Positions 8,680-21,348 of a DNA stretch of 64,000 bases are shown here, one piece after another. The notes beneath the pieces are model-generated. The model was not told the origin of the DNA and searched no databases. It saw only the letters and a list, made by a program, of their open reading frames with translations. Every line of letters begins with the position of its first letter. Position 1 is the first letter of the stretch. The position numbers were made by a program, and so were the translations under genes. The DNA lies in assembly GCA_016081115.2 (NCBI GenBank), contig JABTTQ020002188.1:434001-498000 (forward strand), read 5' to 3'. Origin of the DNA: Rehmannia glutinosa. Lineage: Eukaryota; Streptophyta; Magnoliopsida; Lamiales; Orobanchaceae.

Positions 8680-11600
8680 ATATGAAGGGGTGGATAGCAA
8701 CACTTCATCTCCTTCACGCTCTTCCCTTTCCTTCTTTCCTCTTCTTCACTTTGTCATCTTCGACCTTTTTCTCTTCTTCTCATCTTCACCGCCTTCTTTT
8801 TTTTTCTCATAAGCCTTTTCGGGCGCCTTCATCTCTTCTTTTTCTTTCTAGTCTTTCCTCCCATAGCCTGAGTTTATCTTCTATTTTCTTCTTCAATCCT
8901 CTTCACATACTCAAGATTGTTTTGGCCACTTGCAGTTAGCTATTTCGTCGAATCCACCCCAATAGATCCCTCCTTTCTTGCCGGATCTATGTACTCAATG
9001 TTTTTGGGCAGAGGTCTCAGTCTCAAACCTCTTCCTCCACCATCGCTTCTTCCTCTTCCTCTCGGGCGTGTATTGTCTTGGGGCCTTCTTTTTCCCGGTG
9101 AGTGACTAGTAGAGTGACCAGCGAGAGAGCGATCGCAAGAGAGTCTCATCGCTCGTCGCCTTCTTCACATAGTTTGAGACCTTTTTCCCAAGATAAATCT
9201 CGTGCTTGAGCCATGGACATATTTGCGAAGTAACCTTCGGGATGCGAGCGTCTTGAATTCATCAAGATCTTGGCTCGGTTCGACATCCGAAATGGCATAG
9301 GTGTCTCGTCGTTGGAATGCCTCCATGTTGTTTCGAATATCCATAACTCGGGCATCCATCTTTCCTTCCACTTCCTTCATCCCCGCTTCAACTATCTTTT
9401 CTTTTCACCATGGGTGCAGCAGTGTTGGAGTGGCAGAGTCATCGGGAGTTTCTTTGATGATATCACCGTGACAAGACCTTGTTGGGGGTTCTAGCAATCA
9501 TCAAGGTCATATCTTTCGAACCTTCCCCTCAACATGATTTTCCTTTCTTCTCTCTTCTCTCTTCCTCACTGTCTTTCCCTTCACGATTGCATCCTCCTTT
9601 TTCAGCCTTCAGATCCTTTCAATGCCTTTAGGTATTCCTCTTCCCCTTTTTGGCATCATCAAAGGAGAGAGGAACCCCCGAAACAAGCTAGCAATCATGA
9701 AGTCTAAGCGGCCGATAAATGAGTTATGCTTTGAATCTGCTGTGGAGTATGCTTCATGGAATTCGGAACAGGTGGCGTTGGATTCAGCTGTTACCAGCTT
9801 CATCTCAGCCATGAGGAGGCTGAACTTCCGATCCATGTTCTCCTCTACATGTAGGAGCTCTTGCTTATGATATTCACGCAGCAGCTGCATCTCTGTGGTG
9901 TGAGATTCATGCATTCGTTCGATGTTCTCTTGCATTCTTGTCTTCGCATCAGCATTCTCAGCCCGCCAGACTAGCAATTTATTGAACAATGTCCTGAAAT
10001 ATCTAGCTTGTTCTACGCGCATTGTCTGCTATTGTTGCCACCATTCCCGGATCCTGATAAGTATGCCTCGCAGATCGGCAGTAAGGTTTGCGTCTCTGTT
10101 ATCCAGCCTCATGTCCAGTGAGGCCTAGTGCCTCTCCATCTTTTCTATCTCTGCAAATATGGCCTTGAAAACTTCCCCGAACCTCACTTTGTCATTCGCC
10201 TCACCGGTGGCGGCCACAAACGTCAAAGTCAAAGTCTGCTGGGATGATGGTGTCTGTTGGAATAACAGGATCAGGTTTATGGAAGCGTTCTTGATCTCTA
10301 GCTGATTCTTCAGGAAGGTCAGGTACTTCCAGAGAGAAGGGAAATGATTCTACAAAAGGATCATCACGGGCAACGTGAATCTGTTCAATGACAACTTGTG
10401 CTCGTGAAGTTCCCGGTGGAGTCGATCCTGCTGCAGCTTGAGGAGCCCCGCTTGATTGACTCTTTCACCAAGGTACCGGTCGTTGTGAAGTTGACCAAGC
10501 TTGCCGAGCCTCACTGTCTTAACACTTCGTCGGTCTGGTCTGGTTTTTCCACATGAGTTGACTGGTCCTCGGCCATATCCAAGCGTTCACATCGACGATG
10601 ATGAGATTTCCATGGGTGGCTCATCATCAAAATTAAATGTTTGGCGAGTAGCCTTAAGGTCAGACTTACTCGTGCTTGGAAGAACATCCTCAGCTGAGTC
10701 TTTTGGATCGGCAATAGGAGATGACTCAACTTCGTCTTCACCTTCAGATCCCAGAAAGGTTACATCAGGGTTGTCTTGGGAATCGTGGAGAGCACTTATC
10801 TCCTTTTCATATGGATCAATGATAGTAGGAGGGATGTTCTGTGCGTCCGTCTATTTACCCCGGAAGTCTCAACCTCCCGTTGGCCTTCATTACCTCCTCG
10901 TAGTTTCAACGCAGCAATGAGTCTTTTGGACGATCCCTTCGACGAGGTGTCACTGTCTTGGGGTCTTTCGAGGTGGCATCCACCGAGTCTCAACTCCATG
11001 GATTGCACTTTCGAGTGCCCAGTGTTAACTCCCAGGCGTTCCTTCCTCGTGCCTCGATCGCATCAAAGAACATCATTGGCCTCGCAGAGCGCTTGGCACT
11101 TCAGCTAAGACAGTCTTAACTATCTGAGCCTCGTCAGTGACAACTTGCTGTGTGTTCAGTTGTTGTTCCTTCTCCACTTTGCCTCCGAGATTCGTTGTGA
11201 AGTCACCGCAAAGATCCTCCGACCTTGCTGCAGGTGGAGGAGTTTCCTTGGTGGCACACCGGTGAGTGACTTGGAATGGGGTCACTCGTCTCTAGACTTT
11301 CGGTTGTTCCTTTGAGTATTCAGCCGTTGGGGCAGGTGGTAAGACACCTTCATTAGGGGTTGGCTCGACCGGGGTCCCCACAATCCCGTTTCATCGCAGT
11401 TCCTTTATCACCTTCTTCTCGAGTGAGTCGGGAAGTGGTGGCAGCAACAATAGTGGCAATATGCCGCACCACTCCCATCGGATCAATCTCCACTGTGATG
11501 TGGAGGACTCCCCTGGTCCTTCCAACAATCATTGCTCATGTAGGGCTCGATTCCCGCATGGCTTGCCGCATCTCCAATTCTTCTCAGTAGCACCAAAGAG

Positions 11601-13309
11601 GTCAGATCCTCATCACTCCCCAGAGAGAACGTCGAGATGAGGATGTGTATGATTAGTGGTTCCGATAAAGGGACAAACATCGGCCTTTTCACGAGCCTCG
11701 CCTTCCTCGCGCAGTCTCTCCTTCTCCTTGTCCTTGAAGATCCGCAAGATATCTATGTAGTTTTCTTCATCCAAAGTGTTTGGACCACATTGGTCAATCC
11801 AAGAAAGTTCAACATTCGTCTTCTTCTTCAATGAATTCGGTCTTTTGAATCGTTTCCTGGATCGACTCACTTCCATTTCCTCTATTCTCGCAGACGATTT
11901 TGGATGTCCGGATATGGTGGGGATAGATCATCATCACATCATCATCCTTGTCATCTTCTTCCTATTGTTCCTTGTGCTCGGGATTGAGGGTAGCAAACTT
12001 TGGTGCTCCATACCTCATGAGCGTCTCATTGCGGGGAGGGGATACAACCTCGTCAGGGAGAGTTTGCTTTTTCTCATTTGTCTTTTCTGTCTCGGCTATT
12101 CTCGCCGACAATCGTGTCTTCAATGTGCCTCGATGATCGGCTTCAGCAGATTTATTGTTTCATCAATGATTTTCGAGACTCTACCTCTTGTGATCTCCGA
12201 TATTTGTTTGGTGAGTGGCGGACTCGGCCCGATTTCTCAAGCTCGGGAACGCTTGAAGAGTCTTCTTCTTTTAGTCCTTACCAGAGGGATTTCTGGCTCG
12301 GATAAAGTTTCTTCTGAGTCCTGGGGCGGGGGCTGGTGTTGTCGTCTTCTTCTGAGGAGCTGGCCATCTTGGCTTATCAGTTCTCCTTTTCTTGACAACC
12401 GGAGAAGGTATTTGAGGTTCCTTCTCCGCTGCGGCTGTAGGAGCAGCAGTCTTTTTAGCAGCTGCAGGGGCAACCTTCTTCTGGGGAGAGGAGAAGACAG
12501 CTGTTTCTTCAAGACCAGCTGATTCCCCCTCACTCGTATCAGCTCTCTTTGCATATTCTCTCTTCTGTGCTCCGGAAAGGTTAGATCGGAACATCTTCTT
12601 GTTTACATGGAACACCTTTCCATGTCGAAGAGGAACTCCTTTTGCTTCCATCATCCGGCCAATCACCAGGCCGCACGTGGAACCTCCAAACATACCATCC
12701 TCCTTGAAGGATTTATTCCCAATATTCTAGCAGAGTCTGCCGTATACAAACTCAGCCAAGTTTACCTTCTTTTCTTCAATGATCGCAGCCATTACGATCA
12801 GCTTAACTTTGGACAGTTGGTCAAAGCTTCCAAATTTGAGGTCTATGCATTTGGCAACAATGTCCAAAGAATTTGTGGTAGTCCTCTTTCAACGACTTCT
12901 TGTTAGTTGTGTAGACCACCTTCGCGAAGACAATCGGACTTGGCTACTTCCTTCCAAGCAAAGAAAGCCAAGGTTAACATCATCTTCATAATCTCGCACT
13001 CCTTCCGCCAAGCAAAAAGCGATGTTTCGCGCAGATCTCGCGCGTAATGGTGAAAGCTTTTTCGTGAACAGAGGACTTGATGCCCTCATCGTGAACTTCA
13101 GCGTTCACGTAGAACTGTGCGACCTCTTCCACGTAGGTCATCGGAAACTCCATCATCAAAAACAGTTTCAGCCCAGACTTTTCCAAATTCTGTGCTATCT
13201 TCTTCACAAGGGTGTCGTCAGACCCCTGTTTGATCATGCCGTCGAAATCTACAGTAGACCTAGTGTGGATTTGCTTTCCCAACTTGACGAAATCATGAGT
13301 AGATGCCAT
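8680..13309 (-). pseudogene. Sirevirus third ORF (env-like region), frame-broken
   Basis: Between the RNase H end and the 3' LTR lie about 5 kb that carry minus-strand coding traces only. The start is at 13309: MASTHDFVKLGKQIHTRSTV, continuing with FPMTYVEEVAQFYVNAEVHD. Other pieces are at 13089-12889, 12693-12271 (lysine/alanine/proline-rich, with KKRRTDKPRW), 11876-11613 (charged) and 10022-9609, a strong coiled-coil candidate (RMQENIERMHESHTTEMQLL). Sireviruses of the Maximus/SIRE type have an extra ORF here called env-like. Its role is not established, and I see no clear signal peptide or transmembrane segment in the fragments. Many frame changes make it non-coding now. Confidence 0.7.
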
Positions 13310-13864
13310 TTCTCGAAGTTTTACCGAGTGAAACTTTGAAAATGAACTTGAGGATTTGTAGGGTTTTGAGAGAAAATTTCTTTCTTTGCCTTCGAGAGAG
13401 ATGAACAGTTTTGGTAAAGTGAGAGAAAATTGGACGAAATGGTATAAGTATGGGTTATGAAAGGACGTGCGGGTGGTTTTTGAAATTTGACCGAGATCAA
13501 CGGTTCAGATTTTGCACGCCAATTTACACTTAATCTCTCGTATTTAATGCGGCAGCATTTATATCCAATCATAAGCTTTGTGTGCAAGTTTTTTTGATCA
13601 GACACGTCATAATTATGCCGACGCGTCATTCTTAAAAACATTCCCGCTTAGTAAAAACGACTGCGTTTTTGTCACTTTGCTCATAAATGACTCAGCTTAT
13701 TCCTTAGTTGATTTAACTCTTCTCTCTTTGCACATAGATACTCAGCTGTCAGCTAACTCAGTGCAGCTGATTCTCCGATACGGCTGATTCACTTAGCCGA
13801 TTCAAGAGTTCAGCCCTTTTTCATCTTTTCATGTTCCATCTCTTTTCTTTGAGTCTTCTGAATG

Positions 13865-16800
13865 TCAACTCAGCTCAATTAACCCCAATTCATGTTTGAG
13901 TTCTTCAAATCTTGATTCACATAATGGTTTTGTGAATATGTCAGCTAATTGCTTATCAGTTGAGATATATTCCAAGGTGATGTCCTTCTTTTCAACATGA
14001 TCTCTTATGAAGTGATATCTGACATCAATGTGCTTTGTTCTTGAATGCAACACAGGATTTTGAGTGTTTGCAATTGCACTTGTGTTATCACACATAATTG
14101 GAATTTCCTTTTCTTCAACCTTATAGTCTCTCACCTTTGTCTCATTCATAAGACTTGGGCACAAAAAATTACCGCAGCCTATGTATTCTCGTATTTCATT
14201 GTGTGGAGGTAGCTATTGAATTTTGCTTCTTGCTAAACCAGAAATTAGCCTATTTCCAAGCATTTGACATGTGCATGAGGTACTTTTCCGTCAACTCTAC
14301 ATCCAAAGATAGTCGTAGTCCAATAACCAATTAGTTTGAATCCACCTTCCTTTGGATACCATAAGCCAACTTGGCTTCTTTTCAAATATCTCAAGATTCT
14401 CTCGTCGCAATCATGTGGCTTTCTTTTGGTGCAGATTGAAATCTTGCACATACACCTACAAAGAAAGGTGATGTCCGCCCGCTTTTTTGTGAGATAGAGC
14501 AATGATCAATAAGTGCTTTGTATCCGGTTTGATCTACTGTGCTTGCCATCCGCATCCATGTCTATTTTTGATCGATGTATTCATTGGTATTTTCACGTAA
14601 GACTTCTCTTCCATACCAAATTTCTTCATTAAATCTCTTGTGTATTTTGTCCGACTTATGAAGGTTCCATCCTTCATGTTTGTTTCACTTGGAGTCAAGG
14701 AAGAATGTCACTCTCCCATCATGCTCATTTCAAATTTGCTTTGCATAAGATTTGAGAATTTATCACACATGACTCTTTGTTTGTGGATCCAAAGATGATG
14801 TCATCCACATATATTTGAACAAGCAAAAGATACTCTTCCCATCTTGAATTCTCAAGAGTGTTCTATCCACTTTGCCTTTTGTGAATCCGTTCTCAGTCAG
14901 GAATTGTGATAATGTATCATACCATGCCCTGGGTGCCTGTTTTAATCCATATAAATCTTTCTTGAGTTTGTATACCTTATCTCCAAGAGTCTTCTGCTCA
15001 AATCCTGGAGGTTGTTCAACATATACTTCTTCTTCCAATAATCCATTAAGGAATGCACTCTTTACATCCATTTGGTATACAATAAAGTTCTTGTGAGTTG
15101 CATAGGCAAAAAACATCCTTATGGCTTCCAATCTTGCCACAGGAGCAAAAGTTTCATCAAAATCTATTACTTCTTCTTGGCAATACCCTTTGGCTACCAA
15201 TCTTGCTTTGTTTCTCACCACAGAACCTTCCTCATTCATCTTGTTTCTGAACACCCATTTAGTGCCAATAACATTTTGATGGGTAGGTCTTTGAACCAAT
15301 TCCCACACTTTGTTCCTTTCAAACTTATTCAGCTCTTCTTGCATGGCTTGAATCCAATGTGTGTCATCCAAAGCTTGTGACACATCTTTTGGCTCTATTT
15401 GTGAGATGAAGCAAGTGAACATAGCTTCTTGTTGAGTTCTCTAGATCTGGTTTTTACACCTTCTCTTACATCTCCAATGATTAGTTTCGTGGATGGTCTC
15501 TCACCATCTTACATCAGGTTGGAGTAAGTGAGCTAGATTCGATCGTCTTGTTTGTGTTATTTTGATCGCTCTCTCATCATCACTTAGTGTAGATTTTCCA
15601 GTGTCTTTGAGACTCACTATCTCATCTTCATCCGGACTTATAATTCCACTTGACTTCAACATAGGGACTCTTTCGCATCGTTGGTTGATTCAATTTTTTA
15701 TTAGCCGACTTTTCAATGTCTTTTCCATTTACATTGGGTTCATCAAACACCACATGGATGGATTCTTCTCGTAACCATTGTCCTCTTGTTGAGCACTCAG
15801 TAGGCTTTGCTTTCACCGTGAGTATCCTAAGAAGATACCTTCATCGCCTTCAACATCAAAAGCCTTTAAATTATCTTTGCCATTGTTATGGATGAAGCAT
15901 TTGCATCCAAATATTCTAAAATATGCAACATTTGGCTTTCTCCCCTGTCCAAATCTCATAGGAGTCTTTGTCATTTGTCTGTTTATCATGCATCTATTTT
16001 GAGTATAGCATGTTGTGTTTATGCTTCACCCAAAATCTTTTAGCAGCCCTGCCTTGCCTAACATGGTCCTTGTCGCTTTTTTGAGAGTTCTATTCTTCTT
16101 CTCGCAACTCCATTCTCTTTGTGGAGTCCTTGTCGCCGATAATTCATGACCAATACCATTTTCAATACAAGATCGAAGTTATTATATCATTGACAAACTC
16201 GGTTCCTCTCACGATCTTATTTTGATAATGGTTTGACTCTTCTCATTTTTGATTCTCTTCATCAATCTGCGGTAGTTTCGCAGAGTTTCTTTCTTCTTAC
16301 ACATGAATGTTGTCCATGTATATCTTGAGTAGTCATCTACTACCACCAAGGTGTATTTCTTCCCACTTATGTGGCCGGGTTCAACTGGACCAAATAGATC
16401 CATATGTAGCGGTGCAATATTCTTGTTGAAGATGGACATGTCTTTTCTTTGAATGATGATTTGATCTATTTTCCCATCCGGCATGCATCACATATACTCT
16501 CCTTCTTGTATAATCGAGTCCGGAAGTCCTTCCACAAGATTACTTCTTGTGAGTTTGTTAATAGTTTTGAAGTTCGTGTGACTTAGCTTCTGTGCCACAC
16601 CAACTTGATTCACCATTGTGCTTTTTGCTAGCAGACAAGTGCTTGGTGTTGCGAGTTGACCAATCTACCACATACATGTTCTTTTGTCTCGCATCCTTGC
16701 AACACTATTTCATTAGTTTGATGTCCTTGATTTGGCATACACCCATATTGAATCCAACATTGTAGCCTTTGTCACGAGTTGACTTATGCTTAGAAAGTTG

Positions 16801-17198
16801 AAATTGAGGCCTTCAACATATGCAACATCCGTAATTTCTAATCCATTTTTCTTGATGGATCCAATGCCTCTTATTTCTCCTGGAGCTTCATTTCCTCCAA
16901 ATATGACTTTTCCACCTCTAACCTCCTTGAATTTTGATAGATTTTCTCTTGTTTCTGTCATGTGTTTGGAATGTACCACTATCCATGTACCAGGTTCCTT
17001 GGCACTCACCGCTTCTTTGAACCCGCAATCAAGGAAATTAGGTTTTAGGTACCCATACTTGCCTGGGTCCTGAGGGGTTAGTATTGTAAGATGATCCAAC
17101 CAACCTATAGCCACATGATTTGACTCTAAGAGGTTGCCATCTATTAGTGCCATAATCATAATTAATTTTGGCGAATTACTTGGGGGTTCTAGGTTCAT
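13865..17198 (-). pseudogene. Sirevirus pol: protease, integrase, reverse transcriptase, RNase H
   Basis: Domains in element order on the minus strand. Protease/pre-integrase 17198-16713 (GTWIVVHSKHMTE, EITDVAYVEGLNF). Integrase core 16484-16209 (HMDLFGPVEPGHISG, VVVDDYSRYTW), then a decayed integrase tail to about 15600. Reverse transcriptase 15422-14763 (KWVFRNKMNEEGSVVRNKAR, QMDVKSAFLNG, LYGLKQAPRAWYDTL), with the usual YVDDI box replaced by CLFKYMWMTSS. RNase H traces 14502-14245 and 14164-13865 (CDNTSAIANTQNPVLHSRTK, QLADIFTKPL). In the protease the expected catalytic Asp-Ser-Gly is lost: the aligned residues read VVHS. Stops and frameshifts separate every domain. Confidence 0.92.
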
Positions 17199-19369
17199 AC
17201 AGCTGTCTCATTTGTTTGTATGCCTGTGCATGTGTTTTAGCAATTGCCTTCTTTGGGTAGTTGTGATATTTCTGAGTGTAGTGCCTAGGTGCATATGTGT
17301 GCTGATGATAGCTCTTATGCCTTTGGAATGGCCTTTGCTGAGTTCTAGGCCTTTGCCACTTAGACTTATATTCCATAGGTCTTTGCTGATAGTTCACATT
17401 ATTCCAATCTGCTTGGCTTGGGTACTTTCTACCATTCCCATCATATGTGTGTTTCTTTTATAGACCTTCCGGGGCTTTTGGTAGCTCGCTTTCTTCTTTA
17501 CGAGTATCTCTGTTTGGAGTTTGTTGAGGAACTCGGCCGATTTCTTCTCACTTGTTCTCTCAAAGACACTCAATCGGTCTGTTTTCCTTTTCCTTTATAA
17601 CCAAGGCCAGTTTGCTTGTGATTGTGCTTTGGAATCAATGTGTGTGCACCATTTGGAGTTTTGGATGTTAGAGATTCTTCATTACTTGAAGATCCTTTTT
17701 CCAAAATCACTTTTGGAGCTTGACATAGTACAGAGGAATGAAATCCTAAGCCTGTCTTATCTTCGCATTCTCTTTGACTCATAATAAGATCATCCAAGGA
17801 TTTAGATGCCTTAGTGAATGAGGTAATCACATTTTTGAGGTCATTCTCCTCTTTTCTATAGCAACTATCTCTTTATTAACTTAGCATTTTCAAATTTTTT
17901 AGAGTTTTATTCTCATCGGCCTATTTGACTTAGAGTACTCGGCTCCTTAGTCAGCTGTGAGTTTTGGCTCTTGAGTAGGTTGTTTTCCTCATTTAGTAGT
18001 GTGTGTGAGGATTTAATATATTCAAAATCTTTCATCATTTTGCCTAATGAATCATAAAGATTAGTGGGTGATGAAGTGTGTGTGTCACAATCACTATCAC
18101 TAGTACCTGAGTGTGATAAGTTAGAGTGTACCTCATCTTCTTGGTCAGGTTGGTTTTGTTCTTTAGCCATTAGACGGATCAAGGCTTCTTCTTCGAGTCA
18201 CTTGAGTAGTCACCACTACTCTCCGAGTCTGCCTGTGTCTTTTGACTTGTCTGTCTCGTAGTTTCTCGCAGCCAACATTGCCTTTCTCTTTTCCCCGTCT
18301 TCTTTCTCTCAAGACTTTTCTCTCCTCTTCATTCCCGTATTTGTTGACTACAGGATATGGGCATTCAATGGCATAGTGACGGGTTGTCTAGTTCAAAGAT
18401 AGATTTTCAACTTTTTGATCGATTCTTTCCATCCTTGGATTGTCACTCTTTGATATTCAACTTTTTGATGCTCGCTCTCTTGGGTGGTCTTTCTTCCCTT
18501 CACTTGGAGGGAGCTGAGTGTCTTCTGGAAGATTCACCTTTGCTTCTTTTGTAATTCTTATTGAAGAACTTGTTAAACCTTTTAACCATCAGTGCGATCT
18601 CCTCTTGGTCAATGACTTCTTTGACCTCAGCTCTTTTGCCATCTTTAACAATTAGAGCAAATTGTTTTGGGCACAAATTGTTTCCTCTTGGTCTTTCCTT
18701 CTCATCTCAAATTCGTAGGCTTTGAGATCTGAGAATAGCTCATGGTTGGATGTCTTTGATAGGTCCATGGAATGTCTCATGGCCATGACTTTCATATCCC
18801 ACTCAGTTGGGAGACTTCTTAGAATCTTCATACACATTTCCTTTTGTGTATATTCTTTTCCAAGTGCGAGATAGCTCATTGGTAATTTCGTGAACCGAGC
18901 ATCCGGTTGATCCAAGGTTTCTCCGCAAACATATTAAAGTTTTCAAATTTTTGTACAACAACAGATAGTTTATTTTCCTTGATTTGCTCTGAGCCTTCAC
19001 AAATCAAGGTTAGCTTGTCCCAGATTTCTTTTACCGTTTTGCATGATTTGACTTTGTTGAACATGGCTTTGTTGAAAGTTTTGTAAAGAATGTCCGTGGC
19101 CACATTATCCAAGTTATATCTTTTCCTGTCATCATTTGTCCATTCAGCTCTTGGTTTTTCAACCATCGCTGGTCTGGGAGCAACATCCTCTTCTCCTTCA
19201 GCTGCAGCTCTCCTTGCAGCTGTGTTCATTTTTACGATTTGGAGTGGCCCATCTTCTATTACTATCCACATTTCATCGTAATCTTTGATAGATGAGCTCG
19301 CATACGAATTTTCCAATCATCAAATTCTTCAATTGTGAACATAGGGATGCGTGTCAAATATGCTTCCAT
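17199..19369 (-). pseudogene. Sirevirus gag, frame-broken
   Basis: Gag forms the virus-like particle. The likely start is the ATG at 19369 (MEAYLTRIPMFTIEEFDDW). A frameshift near 19290 moves the signal to the frame of 19316-18876, which contains MWIVIEDGPLQIVKMNTAAR and KTFNKAMFNKVKSCKTVKEI; the UBN2-type core continues at 18915-18652 (CMKILRSLPTEWDMKVMAMR). Near 18400-18330 HYAIECPYPVVNKYGNEEE keeps the His and last Cys of a zinc knuckle, while the first cysteines are gone. A coiled-coil segment follows at 18182-17913 (SHTLLNEENNLLKSQNSQLT). The C-terminal basic linker is at 17830-17176. Confidence 0.85.
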
Positions 19370-19482
19370 GATAATAACTTTTCAATGAATAAAAGAGTTT
19401 TGGAAGATCAAGTGCTAAAACAACCTTTGAAAAATTTGAAGATCTAGTTCGGTGACGATGCGGAAGGCTCAATGAACCAACC

Positions 19483-19494
19483 GCTCCGATACCA
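19483..19494 (-). other. Primer-binding site of the Sirevirus
   Basis: On the minus strand TGGTATCGGAGC lies two bases inside the 5' LTR. It differs from the initiator tRNA-Met complement TGGTATCAGAGC at one base. Confidence 0.9.
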
Positions 19495-19496
19495 CT

Positions 19497-21045
19497 TGTA
19501 GGTCCCAAGGGGTGTGAGTGTAAGGTTTAGAAGGGGGTTGAATAAACCTTACCAACTTTTCGATTTAGTCCTTTTAAAATGTTCGAGTTAATATTTCTGG
19601 TGAGTCCTTGATGGAACTAAGTTAGTTAATCAAACAGAGTTAGTCACTCAACGCACTGATCGATTTGTTGATAGAATAACTCATTGTTTTGACTAAAGAC
19701 TTAACTCGACTGTGATATGTTTTTAGCAGAAGACTTAACACCCTTGAATTTGGTTAAGTTTGTTTTAATGCTTGGTTTTAGCACTTTGTTGATTATCAAT
19801 TGGATAGCAAATTTATCAGCAGATATTAAAGTAATATGCAGAAATTAAAGTGTTGAAATGTAAATGACACAATAAGTTTTTATAGAGGTTCGAAGATGGG
19901 GTAATTCTTCTACTTCTCTCTTCTCCAACTTCTGGAGGAATCCACTAAGTATTGATCAATATACAAAGTGGTTATCGGTCGAATACAAATGTCTTGATCA
20001 CGTGACTTGATCCTTTGGGACTCGCCCCGGAGATGCCTTGGTCACACAGCTGGCTTCTCAGACGACTCAGCTTCTTCACAGGGCACCTGCCTTGCTACTA
20101 CAGCCCACTTGCTCAAGCTTCTTGGATTTGATCACGAAGCCCTCCAAAACTTGAGACTGGTTCGACCTTGAACCTTCCTACAATTCTCCGTGGAATGTAG
20201 ACCCCTTGATTCTTCAAATGTTTCCTCTTCAACTGATTGAAGTTGTCTTTCCTTCACAGGTGAGTGTTGGATTGATTTCCTTCGTAATGTAGGCTTGAGG
20301 ATTGAACTTGAATAACTTGAGAGTAATTTTTGGTTACAGTTCGATTGTTAGCTTGAATGTTCGTGGTTCAAGTAACCTTCTCTCAGAGTGATTTCTCAGC
20401 CTTTTATAGTGATCTTTCAAAAATATGCCCGTTGAAGAGATAGGCTTATTTTTAAAAGACACTTGTGGTCGTTGGCTTGTCTTGTTGCAATCCTTGGAAT
20501 TGACATTTCCTCGTATGAATGATTCTTGACTTTTCGAGTTCGACACAGTGCAGTGCTTCCCATTGGTTTATTCCTTTTGCACGCTCGGGATCGAGCACTT
20601 TAAGAAAGGCAATATGGAAGTATTACTTGTTTAAGTAATTTCTTGACTTTCAGGCAACGGATCTCTTTCGATTATCTCGACTTGATCGCATTTTCTTAAC
20701 TTCCCCAGGTGACTTGAGTCAGCCTTCAAATCATTAGATGACTCTTCTGTCACTTCAACTGAGACTTGGTTTGTCTTGAGTTGGCTTGACCGATACTTCA
20801 CTCGTTGTATCTCTGCACCTTCATCGAGTTCTTGTTGTCTTCTTTCTTTGCCACACTCAGCTGCCTCGCAGCAGAGTCTTCCTTCAAGTCTCCAGTTGTC
20901 TTCTTGCATGTTCAGGCATAGCTGACTTGACTCAGCTCGACCAGCCCTATATATTACAATGCAATTTACAACAAAAATGGGGTGCCAACTTTCTATTCTA
21001 AGTTTTACATGGCATTCATCAAAATCTAAAAATAATTTCTCAACA
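19497..21045 (-). repeat. Sirevirus 5' LTR
   Basis: The partner of 6855-8391, same ends and orientation. Next to the primer-binding site on one side and to the second ATGCT on the other. It would carry the element's promoter; I could not single out a convincing TATA box. Confidence 0.93.
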
Positions 21046-21109
21046 ATGCTTCCACTCATTTCAGCAAGTGGATACAATAATAGAGAAGATAGAGGCATCT
21101 TTACCTCCA

Positions 21110-21116
21110 TATAAAC
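21110..21116 (+). promoter_or_regulatory. Candidate pararetroviral TATA box
   Basis: TATAAAC, about 60 bases after the Sirevirus TSD. Before that insertion it would have lain about 175 bases downstream of the as-1-like element, further than the few tens of bases in the CaMV 35S promoter, so it is a candidate only. Confidence 0.4.
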
Positions 21117-21342
21117 AAGAGCTTGGGAAGGCTAAAGGCATCGATCAACCTCCCTTAGTCTTCTGTGTTTAAATTTTCTTTTTAAAAAATAGTTGTGTTT
21201 AAATTTCGAAAGTGTTTTTCAGTTTTCAGTTTTTAAGTTTATGTGTAAAGCAGTGCAAGCCTCATATATCAGAGGCTAAATGGGTATTCTCCTCCCAAAA
21301 GGAGATTACTGATGTAATAATTTTTTCTTTAAGTTCTTAATA

Positions 21343-21348
21343 AATAAA
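21343..21348 (+). terminator. Candidate pararetroviral polyadenylation signal
   Basis: AATAAA in the context TTAATAAATAAAGGC, downstream of the candidate TATA box and followed by a T/G-rich stretch. The position fits a pararetroviral poly(A) site. Confidence 0.45.

Larger units (their letters stand above)
6855..21045 (-). mobile_element. Complete Sirevirus-type (Ty1/Copia) LTR retrotransposon
   Basis: A 14.2-kb element on the minus strand, bounded by direct LTR copies at 6855-8391 (3' LTR) and 19497-21045 (5' LTR). The LTRs begin TGTTG and end CCTACA in element orientation. The 5-bp target duplication ATGCT is at 6850-6854 and 21046-21050. Inside, in element order, are a tRNA-Met primer site, gag with a zinc-knuckle remnant, protease, integrase, RT, RNase H, a long extra 3' ORF region and a polypurine tract. 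Copia domain order (integrase before RT) plus the long third ORF points to the Sirevirus Maximus/SIRE type. All coding parts have frame breaks, so it is not autonomous. It sits inside the pararetrovirus intergenic region. Confidence 0.93.

Noticed and set aside
9609..10022. Independent host coiled-coil gene
   Set aside because: It is within the Sirevirus boundaries, in the same orientation as pol, and fits as part of the third ORF.
11776..12522. 248-codon plus-strand frame
   Set aside because: Opposite strand of the Sirevirus third ORF region, whose minus-strand pieces make better protein sense; serine/leucine/phenylalanine-rich translation is typical of antisense reading.
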